64,000 nucleotides of DNA, taken from positions 24,087 through 88,086 of the forward strand of contig VXOR01000068.1 of assembly GCA_009840005.1 (NCBI GenBank). Reading direction: 5' to 3'. Origin of the DNA: Gemmatimonadota bacterium. GTDB taxonomy: Bacteria > Latescibacterota > UBA2968 > UBA8231. The number at the start of each line of letters is the position of its first letter. Position 1 is the first letter of the stretch. Below, in pieces: positions 47,727 through 56,966 of this stretch. Under the pieces are notes generated by a model. It searched no databases, was not told the origin of the DNA, and worked only from the letters and a program-made list of their open reading frames with translations. The position numbers and the translations under genes are program-made.

Positions 47727-49682
47727 TTGTCAACTCATCCCGCACAGCACGTCACCGTGCGCTCCTTGCTCGTGGGCTGTGCGGTGGTGGTGTTGATTAG
47801 CTTAGGGGCACCGCATTCGATCTGGACGTTTGGCTCGTCTGAGATGACGTGGTCGTTCTTTCCGATTGGGGTGGGGTTTCTCTTTGTCTGCCTCATCTTT
47901 GCCAACGCCCTGCTGAAGACCCTCAACCTTAGCTGGGCACTGCGTCCTGCCGAGCTGATCACCGTCGTCGTCATGGGCTTGGTCTGTACAGGCATTCCGG
48001 TTTTTCTCATTGGCTACTTCCTAGCCATACCGACAACGCCTTATTACTTTGCGTCGGCGGAGAATCAATGGGGCACGTACGTGCTGCCGTACCTGCCCGC
48101 TTGGCTGCTGCCGTCTAACGACGGCTTGGCCATGACTTGGTTTTTCGAGGGCCTGCCCATTGGCGAACCCACCCCTTGGGGCACCTTGCTCGCCGCTTGG
48201 GCCATGCCGCTGTTTTGGTGGCTGAGCTTTATCTGGACTTTGTACCTAGTCTGCTTCTGTGTGGTGGTCATCCTGCGCAAGCAGTGGGTCGAGCGCGAGC
48301 GGTTGGCCTATCCGCTGATGGAAGTGCCGCAAGCCCTCGTCGCCAACGCCGACAGTTCCCGCCGACTGCCAGCGGTCATGTACAGCAAAGTCTTCTGGGC
48401 GGGGGCGGCCATTCCGCTTTGCATTGTCTTGTGGAACTTCGTCGGCTTTTTCTTTCACTTCTTTCCCAAGATCGAATGGCATCACCCCATCCAAATCGCA
48501 CACGGCTTTCCGACTATTAACATTCGCTTCTACTTTCCGGTCATTGGCTTCATGTATTTCGCCAATCTCAATGTGACCTTTAGCATCTGGTTCTTCTTTT
48601 TGCTAACGCTGATCGAGGAGGGTTTATTCAACCGCTTTGGTCTCGGCGTCACTGAGGCGGATAAGTTCGTTTGGGGACTGCCTTCGACATCGTGGCAGTG
48701 TTGGGGGGCGTTTGTGGTGCTGGTGCTGTGGGGATTGTGGATGGCGCGCGACCACCTCAAGGACGTGGTCCGCAAGGCGTGGAATCCAGCTTACCCGATT
48801 GATGATCGCCGCGAGTTGATGTCCTACCGCGCCGCCGTGCTGGGCCTCTTGCTGGGTGTTTGCTACATGCTAACTTGGCTGCACGAGGCTGGCATGGAAT
48901 GGTCGGTGGCGATGCTCTTTTTGGCTGGCGTGCTCATCGCCTATTTAGGCATTACGCGCTTAGTGGTCCAGACGGGCGTGTTCTATCTGACCACGCCCGT
49001 CGTCAGTCAGGCAATGACGATGATGACGCTGGGCAGTAGCGCCATTTCGCCGACGGGGTTGGCGGCCTTGGGATTGACCTATTCCTTCTTCGGCGATGTG
49101 CAGTCCATCTTTATGCCCTCAGCTGCGCACGCAGCCAAGCTGCAAAGCAGCCTGCGCATTGCCCGCCGCGGCTTTGTTTTAGCCATCGCCTTGGCCGTGG
49201 TGCTGTCCTTTGCGGTTTCGCTGACCAATCTCATCTCCATGGCCTACGAGCAGGGGGCTTCCAACTTCAACTCTTGGATCTTCCGCGTCTCCTCGGGAGC
49301 AGGCGTGATGGCCTTTGGCGACGTGATGGCCAAGATCAAGGCCCCGGCCGATTTTCACGCGCAAAAGTTAGGCTTCTTCGGCATTGGTGCAGCGGCGATG
49401 TCCGTTTTGACGTTTATGCAGTATCGCTTTCCGTGGTGGCCTTTGCACCCGGTGGGTTTGGCCATTTCTGCGATCTGGATGGTGCGCAATCAAGCCCCGG
49501 CGATTTTTGTGGCGTGGGCAGCCAAGAGTCTGATTATGCGCTTTGGCGGCATTGAGCTGTACCGTAAAGCTGCGCCGTTTTTCATCGGCCTAATCGCGGG
49601 CTACTTTCTCGGCGTTGGTCTCTCTTTCCTCGTGGATGTAGTGTTCTTCCCCGGTAACGGCCATCCCATCCTACACGGCTGA
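47727..49682 (+). CDS. DUF6785/DUF6784-type polytopic membrane protein (3)
   Basis: This is a 651-residue membrane protein starting at TTG 47727, just 7 bp behind the stop of its paralog. The sequence follows the paralog throughout (ASAENQWGTYVLPYLPAWLLPSNDG, RKQWVERERLAYPLMEVPQALVANADS, SYEQGASNFNSW-type MAYEQGASNFNSWIFRVSSGAGVM, YRFPWWPLHPVGLAISAIWMVRNQAPAIFVAW). It has the same C-terminal FFPGNGHPILHG. A recent gene duplication kept both in the same operon with coupled expression. The next gene is convergent, separated by 17 bp. Confidence 0.82.
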   Translation: MSTHPAQHVTVRSLLVGCAVVVLISLGAPHSIWTFGSSEMTWSFFPIGVGFLFVCLIFANALLKTLNLSWALRPAELITVVVMGLVCTGIPVFLIGYFLAIPTTPYYFASAENQWGTYVLPYLPAWLLPSNDGLAMTWFFEGLPIGEPTPWGTLLAAWAMPLFWWLSFIWTLYLVCFCVVVILRKQWVERERLAYPLMEVPQALVANADSSRRLPAVMYSKVFWAGAAIPLCIVLWNFVGFFFHFFPKIEWHHPIQIAHGFPTINIRFYFPVIGFMYFANLNVTFSIWFFFLLTLIEEGLFNRFGLGVTEADKFVWGLPSTSWQCWGAFVVLVLWGLWMARDHLKDVVRKAWNPAYPIDDRRELMSYRAAVLGLLLGVCYMLTWLHEAGMEWSVAMLFLAGVLIAYLGITRLVVQTGVFYLTTPVVSQAMTMMTLGSSAISPTGLAALGLTYSFFGDVQSIFMPSAAHAAKLQSSLRIARRGFVLAIALAVVLSFAVSLTNLISMAYEQGASNFNSWIFRVSSGAGVMAFGDVMAKIKAPADFHAQKLGFFGIGAAAMSVLTFMQYRFPWWPLHPVGLAISAIWMVRNQAPAIFVAWAAKSLIMRFGGIELYRKAAPFFIGLIAGYFLGVGLSFLVDVVFFPGNGHPILHG

Positions 49683-49699
49683 GGGATCTTTAACTTCGT

Positions 49700-50956
49700 T
49701 TATTGCAGATCGTACGGGATGACGAGCATCTCGTCGCGGAGTTGGAAAACCTCTTCTACGGGGGCGACTATGATTCCAGGGCCGTGGCGCAGGGCCGGAT
49801 ACGTCTCCCGGAATGCCGTGATGCCCCGCGCATCTGCTCGGGTAATGCGTGCGCTGCTCTTGATCTCCACCGGCCAGAAAATCCCATCGCGCTCCAGTAG
49901 CAAATCGACCTCGGCACCAGCGAGGGTGCGCCAGTGATACACTTGGGGGGGCATGGTCAAGCAGTGGAATTTCCGGTGGATATCCAGCACTGCGTGCGTC
50001 TCGAAAAGCGGCCCTAATAGGGGATGGCCAGAGAGGGCCTCGGGCGAGGAGATTCTCTGGAGGAAAGAGGCCAGACCCGTATCGGTCAGATACCCTTTGG
50101 GTTTGCCGCTGATCCGTTTGATTGTATTGCCGTGGTAGGGCGGCAGTTCTAGCCACTGGTAGGTCGCCTTGAGGATATTCAGCCAGCGCGAGGCCGTCTG
50201 GGGGGTAACGCCGATTTCGCGGCCGAACTGGCTGTGATTCACCTCCCGCGCCGTCAACGCAGCGCACAGACTCAGCAGGCGCGAGAACTGCTGCTGGTCT
50301 TGTACGCTAGCTAGGCTTCGCACATCGCGCTCAACATAGGTTCGCACGTAGGATTGCATGATGTCGATAATGACATCCGGCGATTGGTCCAGGGTCCGGG
50401 GATAGCCGCCGCGCCACAGCACCTCGAATGCGGTCCTCAGCGGCGCGATGTGCGGTACTCGCACTTGGTGGTGCAAGTCCGGTAGCGCGCCACCCGCATT
50501 CAGCAGGAGTTCTAACCACACGGGTTCGGCTCGGATGCCCCATCCTTGGCGCTCGCTCAGGGTCAAAGGGCCCAGATCGAGAACGACGACCCGGCCCGCT
50601 AGGCTCTCGCTCACATCGCGGAGGAAAGCTAGATTCTGCGAGCCGGTGAGAAAATACTGGCCGGGCGCATCGTGGCGATCGACGCGGCGCTTGATAACCG
50701 CTAGCAGCTCGGGCGCGTACTGGATCTCGTCCAAGATGACGGGGGGCGGGTGCTGAGCGATGAAGAATTCAGGGTCTTGGCGGGCGTTGCCGACATCAAT
50801 CACCGGATCGAAAGTAATATGTGGCATGGCGGTACCGCACAGATGACTAAGTAGCGTGCTCTTGCCGACTTGACGAGCACCGGTCACTAGCAGGACGGGA
50901 AAAATCTCTTTATAGCGAAGAATTTTAGTCTCTAAGTGGCGATTTCTGTAGTTCAT
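49700..50956 (-). CDS. AAA+ ATPase, DUF4143 family (2)
   Basis: This is a 418-residue protein. Walker A is PVLLVTGARQVGKSTLLS (GARQVGKST, residues 26-34), Walker B PVILDEIQYAP and sensor-like YFLTGSQNLAFLRDV. The C-terminal half has YVRTYVERDVRSLASVQDQQQFSRLLSLCAALT, a winged-helix-like RWLNILKATYQWLELPPYHGN, and the nuclease-like end YHWRTLAGAEVDLLLERDG...FWPVEIKSSARI. It has the same architecture as 24172-25401 but low identity. ATG 50956 lies one base from a 35-bp palindrome with no ribosome site between, so the transcript may be leaderless or repressed by a protein bound at the start. Function unknown. Confidence 0.87.
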   Translation of the reverse strand: MNYRNRHLETKILRYKEIFPVLLVTGARQVGKSTLLSHLCGTAMPHITFDPVIDVGNARQDPEFFIAQHPPPVILDEIQYAPELLAVIKRRVDRHDAPGQYFLTGSQNLAFLRDVSESLAGRVVVLDLGPLTLSERQGWGIRAEPVWLELLLNAGGALPDLHHQVRVPHIAPLRTAFEVLWRGGYPRTLDQSPDVIIDIMQSYVRTYVERDVRSLASVQDQQQFSRLLSLCAALTAREVNHSQFGREIGVTPQTASRWLNILKATYQWLELPPYHGNTIKRISGKPKGYLTDTGLASFLQRISSPEALSGHPLLGPLFETHAVLDIHRKFHCLTMPPQVYHWRTLAGAEVDLLLERDGIFWPVEIKSSARITRADARGITAFRETYPALRHGPGIIVAPVEEVFQLRDEMLVIPYDLQ

Positions 50957-50957
50957 G

Positions 50958-50992
50958 CTTGTAAATTAATGATGAGATCATCAATTTACAAG
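50958..50992 (-). promoter_or_regulatory. 35-bp palindrome abutting the DUF4143 start codon
   Basis: The 35 bp read CTTGTAAATT...AATTTACAAG, with a near-perfect mirror TAATGAT-GAG-ATCATCA in the centre. On the minus strand it ends 1 bp before ATG 50956. Such an arrangement fits a repressor site that would cover the start of transcription or translation. It is unrelated in sequence to the GGGTGATTATCACCC operators of the other DUF4143 gene, but has the same logic. Confidence 0.65.
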
Positions 50993-51027
50993 GTAAACAG
51001 CCATTCAAATAGACAAAGAGGACACAA

Positions 51028-53553
51028 ATGAAAAACCACCAGAGCTTACTCAGGGTCGCGCATATAGCGATCGCGGCGTTCCTTTTGGCTGTCCATCCAG
51101 CGTTTGGTCAAGTCGCTGCGGACGTCTCCCATCCTAGCGATGCCTACTTCGCCCTCGACCGCGTGCTCGATGTGAGCATTGAGATGGCATCCAATGATTG
51201 GGAGCGCCTGCGCGGCCAGACGCGGACCTTTGCGGATATATTCGCCGGTGCCGACTGCCTCGACAGCCCTGCGGATGATATCTTCACTTGGTTTGAGGCG
51301 ACTGTAACTGTGGACGGTGAAACCCACACCCAAGTCGGCGTCCGCAAGAAAGGGTTCTTAGGATCGCTGAGTAAGGTGAAACCTTCGCTCAAGGTCCGCT
51401 TTGACAAGTTCATCGATGGCCAGCTCTTAGGCGGCGCAATGAAGCGCCTGACCTTGAATAATGCCCAGCAAGACCCGTCGCTGATCAATACCTGCATGGC
51501 CTACCACGTCTTCGCTGCCGCCGGCCTGCCAGCACCGCGCTGCAACTTTGCCACCGTTGCAGTAAATGGCGAAAACTTGGGCTTGTACGCACACGTCGAG
51601 AGCATGAAAACCGCCTTTTTGGAGCGCAATTTCTCCGATCCAAGCGGCAATCTCTACGAAGGAACCCTCAGCGACTTTCTCCCCGAGTGGCGGGGCACCT
51701 TCGAAAAGAAAACCAATGAGGCGGACGCGGACTGGTCGGATATCGACGCGGTCGTCGCCGCGCTGCAAGACCCCTCTCCGGCTGGCCTCGAAGCCCTTGC
51801 CACCGTCATTGACCTCGACCACTTCTTCATTTTCTGGGCCGTCGAAGTACTCATCGGGCACTGGGATGGATACGCCGGCGACCACAATAACTTCTACATC
51901 TACCGCGAGCTGGATGGTCCTTTTGTGTTCATACCTTGGGGTGCAGATGACGTTTTTACTTGGAGTGGTGGCCCCTTCGACGAGTCTGAGCCGCCGTCTT
52001 CGGTCTCGGTCATCGAGACTGAGTGGACGCCTTCGGTCATGGCACACGGGGCCATCGCCCACCGTTTATACCGCGAAGACGCGACGCGAGCTACCTATGT
52101 AGCCCGTCTCAAGCAACTGCTCGACGCGGTCTGGAACGAAGAAGAACTGCTCAACCTCGCCGACGAGATGGCGATGATCGTCCAGCAACACGCGCTGGCC
52201 AAAACGCATGCCCATGCCGCGCGCGACGTAGAGCGAGTGCGCCGGTTCATCCGCGAGCGACGAGCGGTGATTTTGGCCGACCTTGATCCAGAGCCGCCCG
52301 CTTGGCCTTGGCCACTGGCCTCGGCCGACATCTGCTGGCCGGAAAGAGGCGCGTTTGATCTGCGCTTTGAGACGACGTGGGGATCGACTGAGAGTGAGAA
52401 TCCGCTGGGGGAAGGGACGGTCGCGTTCAGTAATTATCAGCTAGGGGGAAAAGAGCAGGGCTTTGATCTTGCGGGAGCCATAGCCGGCTTTGCAGAGGAC
52501 GACGGACGTACGGACAAAAACAGGGCGTCTGTATCCATTATCAGCCTTGGGAAAGACTTTGCCATAGACGTTCTCACTGTTTCGCTGCCGATTGACTGGG
52601 TGAAGAGCGGTGCCAGCTTGCCCATCGACATGCAGGCAGTCACGGCCTACCGCTTGTCATTACCGTCGCCTGATAGTTTTCCGGACCAGTTTGAACTAAT
52701 AGCCAAGGGAGGGCTTGAATTCAGCGAGGCGAGCACGGAGCCGGGCGCAAAAATTTCGGGTCGGTTTTACGGCACCTTATTCAGCTTTGGCGGGGGTGAG
52801 GATACGGCGTCAGAAGCCGGCGATGCAGAAGCCGGGACAGAAATCGGACTGGTTATCAACGAGGTCGCCGCCCAAGGCGATCCCCTCGATTGGTTTGAAC
52901 TCTACAATGCCTCGGATGAGTCGATAGACCTTGCGGGCTTTGTGATGGCTGACGATCTGACGGACGAGAGTAAGCGCACTCCCTTTCCGGACGGCACGGT
53001 CATTGAGGCGGGTGAGTTTCTACAGATCGAGTTGGATAAAGACGGGTGGCCTGGCTTTGCCCTCGGCCGCGACGAAGAGTTGGGCATCTGGACGGCAGAC
53101 GGCACCTTGGTCGCTCAGATCGATTGGGAAAGGGGACAGGCCGATGAGGGAACGAGTTGGGCGCGCTTGCCCGACATTACGGGCGATTTTCAGACCGTAG
53201 ATGCTCCTACACCCGGTGCTCCGAATGAGATCCCGACGGCGATTGCCGAGCAGACCGCCGGAGTGCCCGAGGCATTTCGGTTGCACGGCAACTGGCCCAA
53301 TCCATTCAACGCCAGCACGACCATTGCCTTCGATGTGTCAGGGACTGTACCCGTGCATCTAGTTGTGTACGATGTGCTCGGCCGCCGAGTCCGCACTCTG
53401 TACAGTGGGGAACTGCTGACGGCCGGCCACTATCGCACCGCTTGGAACGGCCGCGACGACGAGGGACGGTCGGTGGCCAGTGGCGTCTATCTGTACCAAC
53501 TCACCGCTGGGAAGGACTTTACTGCGGTGGGGCGGATGGCCTTGGTCCGCTAG
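51028..53553 (+). CDS. Secreted CotH-kinase / lamin-tail protein with FlgD-type C-terminal tail
   Basis: This is an 841-residue exported protein. ATG 51028 has GAGGACACA upstream; a signal peptide ends near HPAFG. Residues about 40-430 are a CotH-type (spore coat kinase-like) domain: VRKKGFLGSLSKVKPSLKV, RLTLNNAQQDPSLINTCMAYHVF, GLYAHVESMKTAFLERNF, HWDGYAGDHNNFYIYRE and FIPWGADDVF. A beta-rich linker follows, then a lamin-tail domain (about 610-735, LVINEVAAQGDPLDWFELYNASDESIDLAGF). The end is a T9SS/FlgD-like tail (FRLHGNWPNPFNASTTIAF, VYDVLGRRVRTL, WNGRDDEGRSVASGVYLYQL). CotH proteins can phosphorylate surface proteins, but activity is not assured here. This is a typical FCB-type surface protein. 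Confidence 0.87.
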   Translation: MKNHQSLLRVAHIAIAAFLLAVHPAFGQVAADVSHPSDAYFALDRVLDVSIEMASNDWERLRGQTRTFADIFAGADCLDSPADDIFTWFEATVTVDGETHTQVGVRKKGFLGSLSKVKPSLKVRFDKFIDGQLLGGAMKRLTLNNAQQDPSLINTCMAYHVFAAAGLPAPRCNFATVAVNGENLGLYAHVESMKTAFLERNFSDPSGNLYEGTLSDFLPEWRGTFEKKTNEADADWSDIDAVVAALQDPSPAGLEALATVIDLDHFFIFWAVEVLIGHWDGYAGDHNNFYIYRELDGPFVFIPWGADDVFTWSGGPFDESEPPSSVSVIETEWTPSVMAHGAIAHRLYREDATRATYVARLKQLLDAVWNEEELLNLADEMAMIVQQHALAKTHAHAARDVERVRRFIRERRAVILADLDPEPPAWPWPLASADICWPERGAFDLRFETTWGSTESENPLGEGTVAFSNYQLGGKEQGFDLAGAIAGFAEDDGRTDKNRASVSIISLGKDFAIDVLTVSLPIDWVKSGASLPIDMQAVTAYRLSLPSPDSFPDQFELIAKGGLEFSEASTEPGAKISGRFYGTLFSFGGGEDTASEAGDAEAGTEIGLVINEVAAQGDPLDWFELYNASDESIDLAGFVMADDLTDESKRTPFPDGTVIEAGEFLQIELDKDGWPGFALGRDEELGIWTADGTLVAQIDWERGQADEGTSWARLPDITGDFQTVDAPTPGAPNEIPTAIAEQTAGVPEAFRLHGNWPNPFNASTTIAFDVSGTVPVHLVVYDVLGRRVRTLYSGELLTAGHYRTAWNGRDDEGRSVASGVYLYQLTAGKDFTAVGRMALVR

Positions 53554-53585
53554 GGCACTGCATGGGTAACACATATAGCAATCCT

Positions 53586-53742
53586 CTAAGTACACGACAG
53601 TACCGTTATACATGGCCATCGAGGTACCAGATGCTTCGACTCCGCTTCGCTCCGCTCAGCATGACACGGTGAAGCAACGCATCCACTTGTCATGCTGAGC
53701 GAAGCGAAGCATCTCAGACCACCGCTACTGTCGTGTACTTAG
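53586..53742. mobile_element. MITE copy 2, perfect 17-bp terminal inverted repeats
   Basis: CTAAGTACACGACAGTA (53586-53602) and TACTGTCGTGTACTTAG (53726-53742) are exact inverted repeats. AGCAATCCT is directly repeated at 53577-53585 and 53743-53751, a 9-bp target duplication. The interior carries the GCTTCGACTCCGCTTCGCTC hairpin. No coding frame is present. It sits in the 412-bp space between the CotH and FG-GAP genes. Confidence 0.9.
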
Positions 53743-53800
53743 AGCAATCCTACATGATTTGCGAGATTATCCGCAGATGGACACAGATAGATGCAGAATT

Positions 53801-53828
53801 GTAGGGGCGAGCGCTCGCTCGCCCCTAC
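53801..53828. repeat. 28-bp GTAGGGGC palindrome
   Basis: GTAGGGGCGAGCG and CGCTCGCCCCTAC form the arms of a palindrome in the same gap as MITE copy 2. Same family as 11725-11752 and 28183-28245. The remainder of the gap to 53965 shows nothing recognised. Confidence 0.75.
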
Positions 53829-53965
53829 CTGCAAGACGATCCGCATATCGAATCGTTCAAGTCATTCAGGACTGCTATATCACTTACTAGCGACGGTATT
53901 TATAGTAAGCGACGCCAGTGATGGTCCTATCCGGACAACGTGAATTCATTGAGCATGAAAAAATA

Positions 53966-55600
53966 ATGACACGCTCGATTCCTCGTCTGATCTGTATCCT
54001 TTTGATTGCCTCGACTCAGGGACAAGCTAAAGGAGCCGAGCCGACGATGCCGGCCGCGGAATTTACTTTCGAGCAGTACGAGGTCGTCATCGGCTCTGGG
54101 GAGCGCCAGACCGTTTTGACGGGATTCCTGTTCGGTGGTGCTATCGCGGACCTTGCCGTGGTGAGCATCGACGAGAACGGCGACCGCCGCTTGCGCATCT
54201 ACGCGTTCGGCGACGGCACGTGGGTGTTGGTACTCGACGCAACGCTGCGTCCCGAGGTGTTGTTCGTCGATGTGGCTAATATCGGTGGACACGACCGATT
54301 GATTGAGTACGAGCCCGGTCGCCTAAACTGGTTCGATCCCGAATCGGCGACGGAACGCGCACTGGTAGCGGTGACTTCCAACTTCAATCCGCCTCGCAGT
54401 GGCGAAATCCCCCATGTAGATGTTACGCGGGACGTGAACGGCGATGAGCGCGACGATTTAGTCGTGCCGGACGTCGATGGCTTCTGGGTGTTTGTCCAGA
54501 TGAGCGACGGCGCGTTTGCTGATCCCGTGCGGGTTGGTCCTTCCACCGAGATGAGTAGGATCTACGGAGCCGATGGATATCGCTACGGCCCTTGGTCTCA
54601 GAGCCGTGTTCACAAGATAGACTACAATCGAGATGGTCGCCGCGACTTGGTGTTCTGGAACGCGGACCACTTCGAGGTTCACCTTCAGGACGAGCGTGGG
54701 CTGTTTACTCCGCAGGCGGAGACCTTCACGACCGATGTGGCATTTGACTCTGACAATTTTTCCTCACTCGCCACCGGAGACATGATGGGGAAGGTGCTGC
54801 ACTCGTTAAGCGATATGAACGGCGACGGGGTCGCGGATCTAATGACTTTCTCGCTAGAGGGTAGGAATATTTCCAGCAAGCGTTCTACCTATGAGGTGCA
54901 TTTCGGCACGCCAACAGCCGATGGCGGCATTGTGTTTGCGCCGGAGGTCGGAGCCGCGTTTCAGTCTGATGGCAGCATCCAACTCGGGATGGACCGACAC
55001 GACTTTGATCGCGACGGCCAGGTTGACCTTATGTTGACAACCATCGATCTCGACTTCCTCGAAGGCAGCCTCTGGAAGAGCATCAAGGGGTTCATGGGCG
55101 ATGACATCTGGTTGGATCTCGAGTTCTACCACATGGAAGAGGGCCGCTATCCCGATACACCCGATGCCATCCGCAGAATCGCGTTGGACGGTGTGCCCAG
55201 CCATCGCGAGCCGGGGTCGGTGTCCTTGGACATCGTGCTTCGAGGGGCGACGCACGAACGCCGCAGGACACAAAAGAGTTGGCCGCGCGCGTTCAACTCG
55301 ACTTTGCTCATCGGGGATGTGACCGGCGACGGCCTCTCCGACTTGCTCATTGGGGATCACCCGAGGCACTTGGACGTCTTTGTCGGCGTGCCGGGACCGG
55401 ACCTGTTTTCCCAGCAGCCTCAAGACGTTGCGGTCGCCGTGCCCAACGACGAGGAATACACTTGGCTGATGGACCTTAACAAGGACGGCAAGCAGGACGT
55501 CCTCATGCACCACCCGTTCACGCTACGAGATGCCCACGGAGCCCGGAAACTGCCGCCGGGAACCGAGCCGCATCGGGTGACAGTACTGATCGCCCGCTGA
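53966..55600 (+). CDS. Secreted FG-GAP/VCBS beta-propeller protein
   Basis: This is a 544-residue exported protein from ATG 53966 (signal peptide MTRSIPRLICILLIASTQGQAKG); the frame from 53918 only adds leader. Several FG-GAP calcium loops can be seen: VSIDENGDRRLRIY, DVTRDVNGDERDDLVVPDVDG, IDYNRDGRRDLVFWN, SDMNGDGVADLMTF, HDFDRDGQVDLMLT, DVTGDGLSDLLIGD and DLNKDGKQDVLMHH. They probably form a seven-bladed propeller. No attached enzyme or sorting tail is visible. Its partner at the cell surface is unknown. It sits between CotH and a sugar-acid dehydratase gene. Confidence 0.85.
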   Translation: MTRSIPRLICILLIASTQGQAKGAEPTMPAAEFTFEQYEVVIGSGERQTVLTGFLFGGAIADLAVVSIDENGDRRLRIYAFGDGTWVLVLDATLRPEVLFVDVANIGGHDRLIEYEPGRLNWFDPESATERALVAVTSNFNPPRSGEIPHVDVTRDVNGDERDDLVVPDVDGFWVFVQMSDGAFADPVRVGPSTEMSRIYGADGYRYGPWSQSRVHKIDYNRDGRRDLVFWNADHFEVHLQDERGLFTPQAETFTTDVAFDSDNFSSLATGDMMGKVLHSLSDMNGDGVADLMTFSLEGRNISSKRSTYEVHFGTPTADGGIVFAPEVGAAFQSDGSIQLGMDRHDFDRDGQVDLMLTTIDLDFLEGSLWKSIKGFMGDDIWLDLEFYHMEEGRYPDTPDAIRRIALDGVPSHREPGSVSLDIVLRGATHERRRTQKSWPRAFNSTLLIGDVTGDGLSDLLIGDHPRHLDVFVGVPGPDLFSQQPQDVAVAVPNDEEYTWLMDLNKDGKQDVLMHHPFTLRDAHGARKLPPGTEPHRVTVLIAR

Positions 55601-55617
55601 AAGAACGGGTCTCAACT

Positions 55618-56826
55618 CTAAGGCCGCACCACGCTTCCGTCGGCCCGGCGATCCTCGGCCGCGTAAAAGGCGCGCACCTGATCGCCGACCAACAGATTCT
55701 TCGCCTTTTCTTCGTCGATGTCGATCCCCAGCCCCGGCTGGTCGTTGGGATACATGTATCCCCCTTCCATGGTCGCGTGTCCGGGGAAGGCCTCCAATTC
55801 TTCTGGACTGAAACCGTTCTCCTCTTGAATCCCGAAGCTGTAGCTCGACATGTCTAAGTGCATGGCCGCCGCTTGGTTGACCGGGTCGTTGTCTCCGCCC
55901 TCCTGCCAAGCCGTCTGCACGCCGTAAAACTCGCAGAGTGCGGCGATTTTGCGGCAGGGGGTGATGCCGCCGCCTTTGGCCACTCGGATGCGGATGTAGT
56001 CGATGAGGCGCTCGCTGATCAGCGGCAGGTATTCGTGGACATTGGTGAATAGCTCGCCCATGGCTTGCGGCGTAGTGCATTGCTGGCGCATGAGCCGGTA
56101 CCAGCCGATCTGCTCGGGTGAAAGGGCGTCTTCGAGGAAAAACAGCCGGTAGGGTTCCAGCCGCTTGGCCAGTGCCACGGCGATTTGGGGTTTGAGGTGC
56201 TCGTGGACGTCGTGGGTGAGCTTGGGGCCAAACCCCAGCTTGTTGCGCAAGTACTCGAACATCGCGGGAATAGCCTCTAGATAGGCTTCGTCGTCAAAGG
56301 CCGGTGCAGTTGACCAAGCATTGCGCGGCTTGAGGGGGTTTTCCACGAATCCGCCGCCGCCATAGCCGCCGAGTTGGCAGCGGATTACCGGCCAGCCCTC
56401 GTCGATGTAGCGCTGGATGTCGTCGGCGAGCGACTCGTGGTCGCCGCCGCCGGCGTGGGCGTAGCAGGGGACTGCGGCGCGGCAGGCCCCGCCCAGCAGT
56501 TCGTACACGGGCATCCCGGCTTCCTTGCCCTTGATGTCCCACAGGGCCATGTCGATGCCGCCCAACGCGGCGTTGAGGATGGAGCCGCTGCGCCAGTAGC
56601 CGCTGTTGTACACGCACTGCCAGATGTCTTCGATGCGGCCGGCCTCGCGGCCAATCAGCAGCGGCCCCAAACTCTCTTCGAGGGCCGTGGCGACGGTGGC
56701 GGCGTGGTTGTGCTCGCTGGCCGAGCCGATGCCGTAGAGGCCGGGCTGGTCGGTGATGATTTTGACGATGACCCAAGTGCCGTTCTGGCGGGTGCGGATG
56801 CAGCGGACTTCCTTGATCTTGGCCAT
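55618..56826 (-). CDS. Mannonate-dehydratase-like enolase superfamily protein with altered active site
   Basis: This is a 402-residue protein with AAGGAGA before ATG 56826. The enolase-superfamily barrel carries metal ligands in THDVHEHL (Asp, with the ManD-type His), FFLEDAL (Glu) and MGELFTN (Glu). ALGGIDMALWDIKGKEAGMPVYELLGG is the cap/barrel joint. In D-mannonate dehydratases (RspA/ManD family) the conserved SHGPTDLSP loop supplies a catalytic His; here it reads AWQEGGDNDPV, so that His is Gln. The protein may act on a different sugar acid or have low activity. The gene is convergent with the FG-GAP gene (17 bp) and upstream of it lies the penicillin-acylase gene. Confidence 0.83.
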   Translation of the reverse strand: MAKIKEVRCIRTRQNGTWVIVKIITDQPGLYGIGSASEHNHAATVATALEESLGPLLIGREAGRIEDIWQCVYNSGYWRSGSILNAALGGIDMALWDIKGKEAGMPVYELLGGACRAAVPCYAHAGGGDHESLADDIQRYIDEGWPVIRCQLGGYGGGGFVENPLKPRNAWSTAPAFDDEAYLEAIPAMFEYLRNKLGFGPKLTHDVHEHLKPQIAVALAKRLEPYRLFFLEDALSPEQIGWYRLMRQQCTTPQAMGELFTNVHEYLPLISERLIDYIRIRVAKGGGITPCRKIAALCEFYGVQTAWQEGGDNDPVNQAAAMHLDMSSYSFGIQEENGFSPEELEAFPGHATMEGGYMYPNDQPGLGIDIDEEKAKNLLVGDQVRAFYAAEDRRADGSVVRP

Positions 56827-56966
56827 GAGTGTCTCCTTGTGTGGGTTTGAGGATTGTCGAATTCGAGGACGATATTATCTGGCGAAGTAAGCTAGGCTTC
56901 GGTCGTCTAGTGGGCGTTCGCGTAGTAGGCTCCTGTACCCATTCGTAGGGAATGGAGGCCACTGCT

